A DNA stretch of 64,000 nt from GCA-002733465 sp039969155 (GCA_039969155.1 JBDVOJ010000129.1:46195-110194); one strand, 5' to 3'; shown: positions 26,139 through 35,262, numbered from the stretch's first letter. A program made the numbers and translations. Notes: generated by a model from the letters alone, not told the origin.

Positions 26139-26334
26139 GGTAATCCCCGTTTAGTTTGTATAAAAACTCGGTAAAGTGCCACCAAAGACTACATTGATGA
26201 CACTTTATATTGTAGCCTTGTAATGACTATAAAGTGTTGACCTTAGTCAAACTTGGCAGGGGAATAACGATTAAATCGTATTCGTTTATTATGGTCAGAT
26301 AGATAAGTAGTTAATACGCATTTTAGGAAATAAT

Positions 26335-26360
26335 CGAGAAGCAGAAGAATCTGCTTCTCG
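26335..26360 (-). terminator. Strong hairpin downstream of the MATE gene
   Basis: CGAGAAGCAGA (26335-26345) and TCTGCTTCTCG (26350-26360) form a perfect 11-bp stem with an AGAA loop, 10 bases beyond the MATE stop. On the transcribed strand it is followed by ATTATTT, a weak U tract. Confidence 0.7.
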
Positions 26361-26370
26361 AGATTCGATA

Positions 26371-27792
26371 CTATACGACGCCTGTTTTCCATTTAGCTCG
26401 TTTAAATATCACTACGGAAACTAATGCGATTAAGCTTTCCGCCAGCGTGATAGCGAGAAAAACACCGGTCGCATTCAATTCCATCGATTTAGCCAAAAAG
26501 TAAGCCAATGGAATTTGGAAAATCCAATAGCAAAACAGGTTAATCCATGTAGGAGTCATTGTATCACCAGCGCCATTAAAAGCTTGCACAAGGATCATAC
26601 CGACTGCGTAGAAACCATAGCCATAGCTAATAAACCTCAAGCATTGAACGCCTATTTCTAATACGGTTGGATCATTGGTAAACAAGCCAATGATCGGATG
26701 AGCAAAAGTGATAAAAATAATTGCCACTGAGACCATAAAATAGACGTTATATTTAGTGACCTTCCAAACCGATTGCTCCGCTCGATCGGGCAAATTAGCC
26801 CCCAAGTTTTGACCAACCAAAGTGGCCGCCGCATTACTCAGCCCCCATGAAGGCAAAATAGTGAAAATAATGACTCTAATCGCAATAGTGTAACCAGCAA
26901 CAGCTTCACTGCCATAGGTTGAAATTATTCTAACTAAAATCACCCAACTTGCGGTCGCTATTAAAAATTGAGCAATGCCACCGAAAGACGTTTTCAACAA
27001 TCTTAGAGCAACTGCCGAAACAATTCTTAAGTGAGTAAGACCCACTTTTATTCGGCTACTTCCATCAACTAGATGATAAATTTGATAAAGCACCCCAATA
27101 CCTCGCCCGATATTAGTCGCAACTGCAGCGCCGGTTACTCCCATTTCAGGAAAAGGGCCGTAGCCATAAATTAGTAGCGGATCTAACACGATATTAATGC
27201 CGTTCGCTAACCATAGTGAACGCATGGCGATGTTGGCGTCACCAGCTCCTCTAAAAATAGCGTTAAACAAGAATAAATATAAGATAGTGATTGAGCCAGT
27301 TAACATCACACTGGTGTACGAACCACCAATGTCTATGACTTCGTCAGTTGCTCCCATTAGCCTCAATATATCTTCGGCGAACCATAGACCGATACCCGCT
27401 ACTAATAATGCGGTGAATAAACCTATCCATATAGTTTGGCCGGTGACAATATTAGCTGACTCATAGTTTTTCTCTCCGATCCGCCTAGCGACGGTTGCGG
27501 TAACCGCCATACTCAAACCGATAGCCACTGCATAAAGCAATGTGATCACAGCTTCCGTCAATCCAACCACGGCAATCGCATCGGCACCTAAACCGGATAC
27601 AAAAAAGATATCTGTCACAGCAAATATTGACTCCATCACCATTTCTAGAACCATAGGTACCGCTAATAAAAATGCGGCCTGCCCTATTGAACCTTGGGTA
27701 AAGTCTCGTTGGTTATCATTAGAAAGCGCTTGCTTAAATAACTGGAATAAAGAAGGTGTTCCTTCTTTAGGTTTTTTTCTATTAAAAAACAT
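26371..27792 (-). CDS. MATE-family multidrug efflux transporter
   Basis: 473 residues with about 12 TM helices in two homologous six-helix halves. Typical MATE segments are GSIGQAAFLLAVPMVLEMV in helix 1 and GLGADAIAVVGLTEAV in helix 2. These carriers expel cationic drugs or metabolites in exchange for Na+ or H+. The N-terminal cytosolic extension of about 35 residues is ordinary for the DinF/NorM-like branch. It is monocistronic with a strong hairpin after it. Confidence 0.92.
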   Translation of the reverse strand: MFFNRKKPKEGTPSLFQLFKQALSNDNQRDFTQGSIGQAAFLLAVPMVLEMVMESIFAVTDIFFVSGLGADAIAVVGLTEAVITLLYAVAIGLSMAVTATVARRIGEKNYESANIVTGQTIWIGLFTALLVAGIGLWFAEDILRLMGATDEVIDIGGSYTSVMLTGSITILYLFLFNAIFRGAGDANIAMRSLWLANGINIVLDPLLIYGYGPFPEMGVTGAAVATNIGRGIGVLYQIYHLVDGSSRIKVGLTHLRIVSAVALRLLKTSFGGIAQFLIATASWVILVRIISTYGSEAVAGYTIAIRVIIFTILPSWGLSNAAATLVGQNLGANLPDRAEQSVWKVTKYNVYFMVSVAIIFITFAHPIIGLFTNDPTVLEIGVQCLRFISYGYGFYAVGMILVQAFNGAGDTMTPTWINLFCYWIFQIPLAYFLAKSMELNATGVFLAITLAESLIALVSVVIFKRAKWKTGVV

Positions 27793-27877
27793 AAGATGTC
27801 TCTCTTGCTAATCGCAATTGTACTTAACCAATCTGGTGTTAAATACAACTCAACGACAATTCAATATCATTTAAAAA

Positions 27878-27891
27878 TCAACACGCGTTGA
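27878..27891. promoter_or_regulatory. Dyad upstream of the MATE gene
   Basis: TCAAC and GTTGA flank ACGC about 86 bases upstream of the MATE ATG. It may be a repressor site for the efflux gene; no regulator gene is adjacent. Confidence 0.25.
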
Positions 27892-27971
27892 CTTCTATTC
27901 GAAATATTTTGCTCGAGACGAACTCTGGTTTTATTGACTAAGCTATACCGTTTTATTAACAGGTATTTTTC

Positions 27972-28067
27972 TTAGCGAGATAGACGAGAACGAATCGGCA
28001 AACACAATGCCAGATCACTGCCGGCAAATTCTAAAGTCGCGGTTTGGCTGAGCTTTGAATTGTTCAT
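27972..28067 (-). CDS. Possible 31-residue small protein
   Basis: ATG at 28067 with GAGGAC seven bases upstream, ending TAA at 27972. The product, MNNSKLSQTATLEFAGSDLA followed by a basic LPIRSRLSR tail, has no recognised family. It may be a real small protein, a leader peptide for MATE (same strand, but downstream of nothing obvious), or chance. Confidence 0.25.
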   Translation of the reverse strand: MNNSKLSQTATLEFAGSDLALCLPIRSRLSR

Positions 28068-28173
28068 CGGTCTGTCCTCGATTTGAAATGAACTGGCAGG
28101 ATGCCAGCCAAATGGAAAAATGTCAAATACTAGAATGACTGAAATAACTTTTGGATCTTTGAGAGTCGCTATT

Positions 28174-28188
28174 TTGAATAGTATTCAA
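28174..28188. promoter_or_regulatory. Perfect 15-bp palindrome TTGAATAGTATTCAA
   Basis: Exact arms TTGAATA and TATTCAA around one G, 36 bases upstream of the 18-codon frame. It has the size of a homodimeric repressor site. Confidence 0.35.
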
Positions 28189-28224
28189 ATATTAGTTGAA
28201 TCTCGGTGAGAGGAGGCCGACCTA

Positions 28225-28281
28225 ATGAACGAAAAACAGCAAGCTTGGAAAAAGCTATTTAAGAATTTCCGCACTTGCTGA
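28225..28281 (+). CDS. Possible 18-residue peptide gene
   Basis: An ATG is preceded at eight bases by a near-perfect ribosome site, GAGGAGG (28210-28216). The peptide, MNEKQQAWKKLFKNFRTC, is basic and amphipathic and ends in Cys. It is too short for homology. It could be a regulatory peptide, a leader or chance. The strong ribosome site and the upstream palindrome are the reasons to list it. Confidence 0.35.
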   Translation: MNEKQQAWKKLFKNFRTC

Positions 28282-28298
28282 TCATTGATTAACGCTCT

Positions 28299-29717
28299 CT
28301 AGTTAAAATTAGAATCTAACCAAGTCGATATTCTAAGCAAAACTTTCTCATCAATGGTTTTCTCAATCGTTTGATATTCGTCTGTTGATCCTGTATTTGC
28401 CGGCTGAAATAAATGATTCAGCCCGATAAAAATTTCGCTTTCAACTCTAGCTTGTTTTGATGTGATCGCATTGACAATACCCTCAACATTCAGCTTTGCC
28501 GGTACTTGGGAGTCTTTATCACCATTTAGAATGAGTGCCCTTCCATTAAATTTATTCCAGTAGGGCAATGGGTTTTGCTGTAAAAATTTATAGAATGCAT
28601 CACTTTCCGCTGAACTAATGCTCAATGTGCCGTTGTTTTTGTTGACCCACTTAGCAATAACCTCGGCCTCCTCCCCCTTCAAACTATCATACAAATTAAT
28701 GATCTTTTGTTTACGTAATTCTGATGAAGGTGTCGCTAGTACTAAATTGTAGAATCGTCGACTAAAACTAAGTAAGATATCCGTCTCTGCATTGCTAGCG
28801 CCTTTTGCGGCTGGTTCGGTTTGGTCTTGAAGCAATAAAATATCTAATACCGACATACCTGGCCCGGCTAATGATACTAAGCTTTGAACTTTTTCGATTT
28901 CAGCCGTCATGGCCGAGACAAAACTACCTTCACTGTGACCAATCAAGACAATGTTTTCAGAATCTACACGATTGTGTGATTTTAAATATCGAATCGCTGC
29001 TTGAGTATCGAGTGCCAAATTAGTTAATGTTGCTTCATCAAAACTGCCACTCGATTTATAGACCCCACGCTTGTCTGATCTTAAAACCACGTAGCCATGT
29101 TTTGTTAAGTAATCAGCCAAAACTTTGAAAGTTCGATGTCCTGACAAGTATGAGTCTCTATGGCTTGGGCCAGAGCCTGCCACTAACATTACACCTGGAT
29201 GCTTTTTTGAGCCATTTGGAATGGTTAAGGTACCAGACAACCAAGTATCATCGTTACCGTTCTTGTAGCTCACTTCCTGCTGAATATAATCAACAGCCTC
29301 GGTAGGTGTTTGGGGTCTCGAGATTTCAGGTAATGATGATACTTTGTTTAGGTCTAGATCAAATGCACTACCTCCTTGATTAAATTTTGCGTTAATTACT
29401 TTGTTGTCACTATTAATCGTACCGACAACACCTATAGGAGCGCCTGCTACTTGTAATGTGAACACGCTATTCTTCGCGCTGACCTTGGATACCAGCATAT
29501 AACGTATCCCTTGATCTAGACTCGCTATATTCCCTCCCCAATGACCGTCTGCCTTTTTGAAGATTTCTATGCCGATGCGCAAAGACGGCCCCTCGGGAAT
29601 ATTCATTGAACCTAACCACGCACCTTCAATGTTTTCCATTTGAGAGGTTGCCTGAATGCTTTGACTGCTAATGGCCAACAACCAAACCGTAAAGAACTTG
29701 TATATTCTATTTTTCAT
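28299..29717 (-). CDS. Secreted alpha/beta hydrolase (S9-like)
   Basis: 472 residues from the ATG at 29717, which has AAGG eight bases upstream; a GTG at 29726 is less likely. After a signal peptide (about 1-23), an N-terminal beta domain of about 120 residues precedes the alpha/beta-hydrolase fold. The latter has the oxyanion-type motif AGSGPSHRDS, nucleophile Ser262 in GHSEG, acid Asp400 (LNGDKDS) and His435 (LNHLF). It is probably a periplasmic or lipid-linked esterase/peptidase. It is divergent from the PadR/HAAS pair, and the region between carries a motif repeated three times, which suggests PadR control. Confidence 0.85.
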   Translation of the reverse strand: MKNRIYKFFTVWLLAISSQSIQATSQMENIEGAWLGSMNIPEGPSLRIGIEIFKKADGHWGGNIASLDQGIRYMLVSKVSAKNSVFTLQVAGAPIGVVGTINSDNKVINAKFNQGGSAFDLDLNKVSSLPEISRPQTPTEAVDYIQQEVSYKNGNDDTWLSGTLTIPNGSKKHPGVMLVAGSGPSHRDSYLSGHRTFKVLADYLTKHGYVVLRSDKRGVYKSSGSFDEATLTNLALDTQAAIRYLKSHNRVDSENIVLIGHSEGSFVSAMTAEIEKVQSLVSLAGPGMSVLDILLLQDQTEPAAKGASNAETDILLSFSRRFYNLVLATPSSELRKQKIINLYDSLKGEEAEVIAKWVNKNNGTLSISSAESDAFYKFLQQNPLPYWNKFNGRALILNGDKDSQVPAKLNVEGIVNAITSKQARVESEIFIGLNHLFQPANTGSTDEYQTIEKTIDEKVLLRISTWLDSNFN

Positions 29718-29741
29718 TTCATTCACCTTGCTTTATACCTT

Positions 29742-29930
29742 GTATTGCTAGGTATGCTACACGAGAACCAATATACATAGCAATACGATGCAAACAGCAA
29801 AACTATGCACTCAATATATCACCTTCGATAAAAATCTTTAAAAACAATGAATTAGATATATGACGCCCGAATAATCCCTTCTATATTTAATGTGTAAATG
29901 TTTGTTGCAACCAAATTTATATAGCAATAC
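29742..29930. promoter_or_regulatory. Three copies of TAGCAATAC, candidate PadR operators
   Basis: The 9-mer occurs inverted at 29742-29750, and direct at 29779-29787 and 29922-29930. The last two are in longer matches (CATAGCAATACGATG and TATAGCAATACTATG), each with ATAG/CTAT-like flanks. They lie 25 bases before the hydrolase ATG, further up the same leader, and 38 bases before the PadR ATG, so both genes would be controlled. Confidence 0.55.
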
Positions 29931-29967
29931 TATGTACTTAATAGAATCACACTTGAGGCTTCCCTTA

Positions 29968-30312
29968 ATGGAGTCAGATAAAATAATCGAAAGATGGCTT
30001 CCTCAATTCAGAAAAGGCCTGCTGGAATACATCATTTTGCTGAAGCTTCAGCAAGGTGATATTTATGGCTATGAGCTAGCCATAGAAATAAAAAAATTAA
30101 CCTCAATCGAAGTTGCTGAGGGCACTTTGTACCCATTGCTAAACCGACTAAAAAGAGATGGTTTAGTCTCTGCTGAATGGAAGACTCCCGAAGTTGGTTC
30201 CCCACGTAAGTATTATGAAATTACTGCATTAGGGATAGAAACATTAGCAAAAATGAAAAACACGTGGCTTGAGACTCATAACTCAATTATTAATCTGGTA
30301 ATGCAATCATGA
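29968..30312 (+). CDS. PadR-family transcriptional regulator
   Basis: 114 residues from the ATG at 29968 (GAGG nine bases upstream). Longer starts at 29890 and 29932 would run through the candidate operator. The winged HTH is complete (GDIYGYELAIEIKK, EGTLYPLLNRLKRDGLV, and wing SPRKYYEITALG). PadR repressors respond to phenolics, drugs or membrane stress. The gene overlaps the next by ATGA, the typical PadR/HAAS pairing in which the membrane protein modulates the repressor. Confidence 0.9.
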   Translation: MESDKIIERWLPQFRKGLLEYIILLKLQQGDIYGYELAIEIKKLTSIEVAEGTLYPLLNRLKRDGLVSAEWKTPEVGSPRKYYEITALGIETLAKMKNTWLETHNSIINLVMQS

Positions 30313-30938
30313 ATATAAAGTTCCCTATTAAAAGCAAAACTGCACAAAAGGTCTGGAATAATTTTGACCGTGAACTTATTCATAAACTAAAGCAGCTGCC
30401 AAAAGAAGAACGTGAAGATATTCGCTTGGAAATATTAAGTCATTTATATGAGTCTACAACGAGCAACACCCTCGAGCCGACGGAATCTGATAATCCCGAA
30501 AGCGAAGAAGTAAGACTAATCGACGCTATTTCTCGTTTGGGTTCACCGGATGAATACTTAGAACCTCTCATTGTTGATATTTTGCTTCATCAAAAAGCAT
30601 CTAAAGGTAACCCAATAGCCATCCTAACCAGTTTAAAGAATAGTGCCCGTAAAGGTCTTTTTCATGGCTTGGCGACACTAGTTCTAGGAATGGGATATTT
30701 TTGGGCCATCATGATATTCATTATGTCTGTGATGCATATAGGAAACCCAGACGTCGGTATCTGGTATTATCCAACGGGAGAGTTTTCATTGTCTTTTGAT
30801 GCTCAACCCGGCGCACAACAGTGGCAAGAAAAGTGGTTTTCATTAATAGGTTTGATTACTAGTACTCTAGTGTATTTTGCATTAAACAAGATATTGAGTT
30901 ACTTCATTTCGAAAACAAAAATACCATCGCATGATTAA
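30309..30938 (+). CDS. HAAS-domain membrane protein, partner of PadR
   Basis: 209 residues. The N-terminal helical domain (about 20-100; LKQLPKEEREDIRLEILSHL and RLGSPDEYLEPL) is the HAAS (DUF1700-like) signature. Two TM helices follow (about 118-141 and 178-198) with a short Trp-rich outer loop. Translationally coupled to PadR. HAAS proteins are thought to act as membrane-bound partners of PadR regulators. Confidence 0.8.
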   Translation: MNIKFPIKSKTAQKVWNNFDRELIHKLKQLPKEEREDIRLEILSHLYESTTSNTLEPTESDNPESEEVRLIDAISRLGSPDEYLEPLIVDILLHQKASKGNPIAILTSLKNSARKGLFHGLATLVLGMGYFWAIMIFIMSVMHIGNPDVGIWYYPTGEFSLSFDAQPGAQQWQEKWFSLIGLITSTLVYFALNKILSYFISKTKIPSHD

Positions 30939-30996
30939 TGATATCGGTAGGAATTTAGGTAGAAGTGTTGATTGGCCCGAAGTTTATCTCTGCTAT

Positions 30997-31014
30997 GGCT
31001 CCAGAATTGGAGCC
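30997..31014. terminator. Hairpin between convergent genes
   Basis: GGCTCCA (30997-31003) and TGGAGCC (31008-31014) form a perfect 7-bp stem with a GAAT loop, between the HAAS gene and the convergent barrel gene. No T tract is evident on either side. Confidence 0.5.
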
Positions 31015-31061
31015 CGTCTAGGCTAAACCTACGATAGCCCCAATAGTAAAATAACTTTGAC

Positions 31062-31622
31062 CTAAAACTCGAACTTGATCCCGAATTGGGTCAATTCATT
31101 ACGACCAAACTCCACGTTAGTATTAGCGTACGATAAAGAAAGTACGACTAATTCGCCGACAGGAAAATCCAGCCTAATTTTGTAAGTTAAGTCTGTTCCC
31201 TCAAACTCAAGTTCTTCTTCCGGCCCAGAATTAAGGAAAGCTCCCTCTCTTGTTTCCAACTCCCAATGAGAGAAACCTATCATTGGAACTATCCTAAAAT
31301 TATCTTTAACTTCAAAAGAGTAGCCAAGCAGCGCTTTAGATTCAATAAGTTCGTAGTTGTCAAACGATCTGAAAAAACTATCATTAGAGGAATAAGAGAT
31401 GTTTCCTTCAACGACTAAATCGCTCTCAAATCGATAACCAAAAATATACCCAAAAACATAACCATCGTAATCAATATCAACATCCTGCGGTTTAAATTCT
31501 GGTTCAACACTAATAGAACTTGCCCCTAACTCAAGGCCCAATATCACTTCTGCGTCTTGTGCTCTTATTGAGAAAGTACTAGTACCAATTACCAACCAGA
31601 ATATCAATAAAAATCTTTTCAT
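31062..31622 (-). CDS. Small outer-membrane beta-barrel protein
   Basis: 186 residues with a signal peptide (LLIFWLVIGTSTFSIRAQ). Eight or so alternating strands follow (VFGYIFGYRFESDLVVEGNI, ALLGYSFEV), and the protein ends GIKFEF, with the C-terminal Phe of outer-membrane barrels. Size and layout match OmpA/OmpX-like 8-stranded proteins. It may be structural or an adhesin. Convergent with the HAAS gene. Confidence 0.72.
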   Translation of the reverse strand: MKRFLLIFWLVIGTSTFSIRAQDAEVILGLELGASSISVEPEFKPQDVDIDYDGYVFGYIFGYRFESDLVVEGNISYSSNDSFFRSFDNYELIESKALLGYSFEVKDNFRIVPMIGFSHWELETREGAFLNSGPEEELEFEGTDLTYKIRLDFPVGELVVLSLSYANTNVEFGRNELTQFGIKFEF

Positions 31623-31691
31623 TTGCTTACAAATCCATCATTAAGTTATGTGCGTTTGAGCACGGGTAGACTAGCCTCGTGCGACTATTCG

Positions 31692-31704
31692 AGATATCAT
31701 ATCT
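31692..31704. promoter_or_regulatory. Palindrome AGATATCATATCT upstream of the HTH-TPR gene
   Basis: Exact arms AGATAT and ATATCT around one C, 64 bases before the ATG of the regulator and 70 bases before the barrel gene. A small hairpin, GTCTG-ACAA-CAGAC, follows at 31716-31729. Autoregulation is possible. Confidence 0.3.
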
Positions 31705-31767
31705 GGCATGAAAAAGTCTGACAACAGACATAAGGGGACATAATTGGGGTAGTTGGACCTTTAAAGG

Positions 31768-33003
31768 ATGAGAGCGAAAATCGTGAGTAGTAAGACGGAG
31801 AAATTAAACCGAGAGCAACTGATTTCTGAAATCAACGAAAGCTCGATTAAGCATTTGTGGCTCGCAAACCAGATTGGCGTTAGCGAGAAAACCCTCAGTC
31901 GTTGGGTAAGTGGTGATGTTACCCGAATTAGAAGTAGCAACCTTAACAAGCTAGCAATAGCATTGGACTGTAGCCGAGAAGTGTTAATAGCCGAGCCCGA
32001 TAAGGACGATTTTCCCACTGACAAAAATAGAAACGTATTAGTTAATGAGCTCAACAATGATGGACTACTTTATCAATTATTAGTTAGCAGCAAAATTAAG
32101 CTTGCCATATCGCTAATTAAATCGACATTTCATTCAAGTTTACCCAGTGGAGTGATTGCCAACTTTTATATCAAACTTGGTTATGCTTCCTTAATTCATA
32201 GAAAGTTTAGGACGGCTAAAAAGTACATTACTAAGGGGCTTACTAAAGCCGAAGTAACAAACGACAATCGATTGATTTTTTCTGCAAACCTTGGGCTGGC
32301 GATTACCTATTTTTTTGAGTGCGACTATCATAAGTGCCAAAACTATCTGATAAAATGCGAACAAAACATGCAGTATTCAGGACAAGAAAAAGCACATCTA
32401 TTCAATACTTTTGCCATGTATTATCTATACACTGGTGAGTTGCAAGCATGCATAGATTATGCGAATAAATGTATCGAGGAATGCGCACCTAATACAGGCT
32501 CAATTGAGAAAGAGCTTTTTCTTAGCTCAGCACTTCAGTTGCGTGGCGCAAGCCAATTATTAAGTGGAAATACAGACCAAGCTCGCTTAAGCTGCGTTGA
32601 GTCACTCAACGCAGCCGAGCAGTCGAAGTACAAACGCTCCATTGCTGTGTCTAAAGCTTACCTAGCAGCAGTGCATGCAGTCTGCAATAAAACAGGTCTC
32701 GCAAGAAAGCTCATTGACGAAAGTTTCAAATTAGTAAATAACGAAGATATTTCATATCCAAGTTTACTTTGTATCAAAGCATTTGTATTCAGGAAATCGG
32801 GTGAAGTTCAATCACTCAGAGAATTATCTAGTGAGCTTATTTCAATCAGTAAACCTAATTCCAGCTTAACGGCCTTCATGCACTATCAGGAATATCTTGT
32901 CCTACGCCAACAAAAAGATTCCGAAAACGCAGAACAAACCAAGGAACAAATAAAAACAACCTTAAGAAATTTAGAGCTAACTAATTGGATAAAAGCACTC
33001 TAA
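31768..33003 (+). CDS. XRE-like HTH regulator with C-terminal TPR repeats
   Basis: 411 residues. The HTH lies at about 18-70 (HLWLANQIGVSEKTLSRWVS and LNKLAIALDCS), and the remaining 320 residues are TPR-like helical repeats (AKKYITKGLTKAEVTNDNR, ACIDYANKCIEE). This resembles RRNPP-type peptide-responsive regulators of Gram-positives, though such HTH-TPR proteins are also found in Gammaproteobacteria without a known peptide. The ATG has AAAGG immediately before it, which is too close; a GTG at 31783 is an alternative. Confidence 0.75.
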   Translation: MRAKIVSSKTEKLNREQLISEINESSIKHLWLANQIGVSEKTLSRWVSGDVTRIRSSNLNKLAIALDCSREVLIAEPDKDDFPTDKNRNVLVNELNNDGLLYQLLVSSKIKLAISLIKSTFHSSLPSGVIANFYIKLGYASLIHRKFRTAKKYITKGLTKAEVTNDNRLIFSANLGLAITYFFECDYHKCQNYLIKCEQNMQYSGQEKAHLFNTFAMYYLYTGELQACIDYANKCIEECAPNTGSIEKELFLSSALQLRGASQLLSGNTDQARLSCVESLNAAEQSKYKRSIAVSKAYLAAVHAVCNKTGLARKLIDESFKLVNNEDISYPSLLCIKAFVFRKSGEVQSLRELSSELISISKPNSSLTAFMHYQEYLVLRQQKDSENAEQTKEQIKTTLRNLELTNWIKAL

Positions 33004-33173
33004 CAACTGAATTATCATTTTTTGCCATTTACTAAGCTGCCAGTCGAACCCAAAGACGAAAAATTCACATCGACTGAATAGGGTAAACCTGACTTGCTAT
33101 ATCTTCTCTAACAATCTTGATTAAAAAAAGTTAGAATACCAAATAATAATAAAATCAGAACAGGAACGTCATT

Positions 33174-34550
33174 ATGAAAAACTTCAAAGTCCCACACACT
33201 TTAGTACTACTCTTTTCCATGATGATCTTTGCCTACCTGCTAACTTGGCTTTTACCGTCAGGTAGTTTCGATATGGCTACCAATGCGCAAGGTAAACAAG
33301 TTGTTGTTCCTGGCACTTATAAAGTTCTCGAAGAACAAGTCAACCTGCCAATCTGGAACTTGTTTACAGTTATTCCAAAAGCGCTAGGTGAAGCTCAAGG
33401 AATTATCTTTTTTCTACTATTAATTGGAGGCTCACTAGCCGTCATTCGATCGACCGGTGCTATCGATGCCATGTTAGGCAAAGTACTTAACCGTTTTTCA
33501 CAACGCCCCGCTCTTCTTTTATTTATGAGTATGCTTGCTTTTATGTTGGGCTCCACTTCAATCGGTATGGCCGAAGAATATATACCACTCGTACTCATAT
33601 TGATTTCATTATGTGTCGCTTTAAAAATGGATACGGTTTCTGCGGTAGGCGCGATGGTTATCGGCTATGGTATTGGTTACGGCACCGCGCTACTCAACCC
33701 ATTTACGGTATTAGTTGCGCAAGGAGTCGCAGAAGTGACACCAACATCGGGCTGGGAATATCGACTAGCGTTATTTGTTCCCTTCCTCGCCATCGGATTT
33801 CATCATCTTTGGAAATATGCCAAAGCAGTCCGTGAAGATCCTAAAAATAGCTTGGTTCACGATATTCCTGAAGCACAGCCTCCGGCACCAAGCGATTATC
33901 CAGAACTCACCGGACGACGAAAAGCCGTTCTATTGATGACTTTAGTGTCTCTAATTGTGATGGTCGTTGGTATTGCAAAATTCCATTGGTACTTTATTGA
34001 GCTTGGTGCAATATTCTTTGTGCTTGCTTTGCTGACAGCAATAATCGCAGGTCAATCTTTTGATAGCGCATCAAAAGTATTTACCACCGGTGCAGCAGAA
34101 CTAACTGGCACCGCATTATTAATTGGTTTTGCCCGAAGTATTGAAATGCTACTGAGCGACGCTCAAGTATTGCACACTATCGTTAATGGATTAGCAGAGC
34201 CATTGACTCATTTAGGTGCAGAGTTTTCAGCGGTTGGCATGTTAGCCATTCAAAGTATCTTGAACTTCTTTATACCATCAGGTTCTGGTCAAGCTTATGT
34301 CACTATGCCAATCATGGCGCCTATTTCAGATATCGTCGGTGTCTCTCGCCAAGTTGCGGTTTTAGCCTTTCAAATGGGTGATGGCTTTATGAATATGATT
34401 GTTCCTTCAAACCCTGTGTTAATGGGAATTTTGGGGATGTGTGGGATACCTTATACCCGTTGGTTTAAATTTATAGGGCCGCTATTGGTGAAGTTGTTTT
34501 TAGCAGGGAGTGTTTCTTTGGTGGTGGCTGTTATGATTGGGTATCAGTAA
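33174..34550 (+). CDS. YfcC-family (DcuC-like) membrane transporter
   Basis: 458 residues with about 12 TM helices and the YfcC/C4-dicarboxylate carrier pattern (FKVPHTLVLLFSMMIFAYLL at the N-terminus, GSTSIGMAEEYIPLVLI, and NFFIPSGSGQAYVTMPIMAP in the second half). Members are annotated as basic amino acid or dicarboxylate carriers; substrate not settled. AGGAAC precedes the ATG. Monocistronic. Confidence 0.87.
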   Translation: MKNFKVPHTLVLLFSMMIFAYLLTWLLPSGSFDMATNAQGKQVVVPGTYKVLEEQVNLPIWNLFTVIPKALGEAQGIIFFLLLIGGSLAVIRSTGAIDAMLGKVLNRFSQRPALLLFMSMLAFMLGSTSIGMAEEYIPLVLILISLCVALKMDTVSAVGAMVIGYGIGYGTALLNPFTVLVAQGVAEVTPTSGWEYRLALFVPFLAIGFHHLWKYAKAVREDPKNSLVHDIPEAQPPAPSDYPELTGRRKAVLLMTLVSLIVMVVGIAKFHWYFIELGAIFFVLALLTAIIAGQSFDSASKVFTTGAAELTGTALLIGFARSIEMLLSDAQVLHTIVNGLAEPLTHLGAEFSAVGMLAIQSILNFFIPSGSGQAYVTMPIMAPISDIVGVSRQVAVLAFQMGDGFMNMIVPSNPVLMGILGMCGIPYTRWFKFIGPLLVKLFLAGSVSLVVAVMIGYQ

Positions 34551-34701
34551 TGAGAATAACGGTCTCTTTTAATTTATTTGTTACCAAACTTTATAAAGGT
34601 AACTCGTTCTTTATTATTAGTCGCAGCGTGTAACGACATGGCGAAGTAAGACGAGACCCTATTCGCTTTAATGGAACTCGTCAAAACCGGCAATTAAAGA
34701 C

Positions 34702-35046
34702 TTGAGCCCAAATATTTCGCTACAAGGTAATGGCCAACATCAGGGAGAACAACTACTCAGTAGCTCATTGCTTTATAAAGCGCTCTTTTATACGGAAGAG
34801 AGAGGTCTAAGAGACTGGCAGTTAGATAATGAATTTGGCAACAGTCATTACCTGTTATTCTCTTGGAGCATAGTTTGGACTGATAAAAGTAATTGCAAAG
34901 CTGAAATCCCTTACATGAGTGTGCATGGTGTTTTAATCACCCTGTTACCCAATAAAGTTACCGCTGTGCGTTTCGCCGAAGCTAATAATTATGACCCGCT
35001 GCCATTAGTAAGGAGCTTAGCTAACATACGAGGGCTGTGTTTTTAA
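34702..35046 (+). CDS. Hypothetical protein, uncertain start
   Basis: A 114-codon frame with no upstream ATG; the first plausible start is TTG at 34702. The composition is protein-like (RGLRDWQLDNEFGNSHYLLF). No family is recognised, and no good ribosome site is seen. It could be a remnant that has lost its N-terminus. Confidence 0.35.
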   Translation: MSPNISLQGNGQHQGEQLLSSSLLYKALFYTEERGLRDWQLDNEFGNSHYLLFSWSIVWTDKSNCKAEIPYMSVHGVLITLLPNKVTAVRFAEANNYDPLPLVRSLANIRGLCF

Positions 35047-35262
35047 TGAATAAGGTGTTTGGATTAGACTTCTTTGCTAGGTCTTAACACAAACTAATAT
35101 ATGTGGCAAAAAAGGAATTGACCCATTAGTTCCTGATGAAGTAGATTGGCACTCTGCGCTCTAGCCGTGTTAGTCTTGCATCCTGGGAGTTGAAATCCTT
35201 AGCGACCCTGAGATTTAAGTTCTACTTAATCTCTGATAAACTCCAAGAACATTTTACTCAGA

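Larger units (their letters stand above)
27793..28298. other. 506-base intergenic region with palindromes and two tiny frames
   Basis: Between the MATE start and the hydrolase stop. It holds TCAAC/GTTGA around four bases (27878-27891), CTGGCA-GGA-TGCCAG (28093-28107), the perfect 15-bp palindrome TTGAATAGTATTCAA (28174-28188), and two very short frames with ribosome sites, listed separately. Confidence 0.6.

Noticed and set aside
31730..31755. AAGGGGACATAATTGGGG-like text recalling REP-transposase flanks
   Set aside because: There is one copy, no partner copy and no transposase gene in the window.
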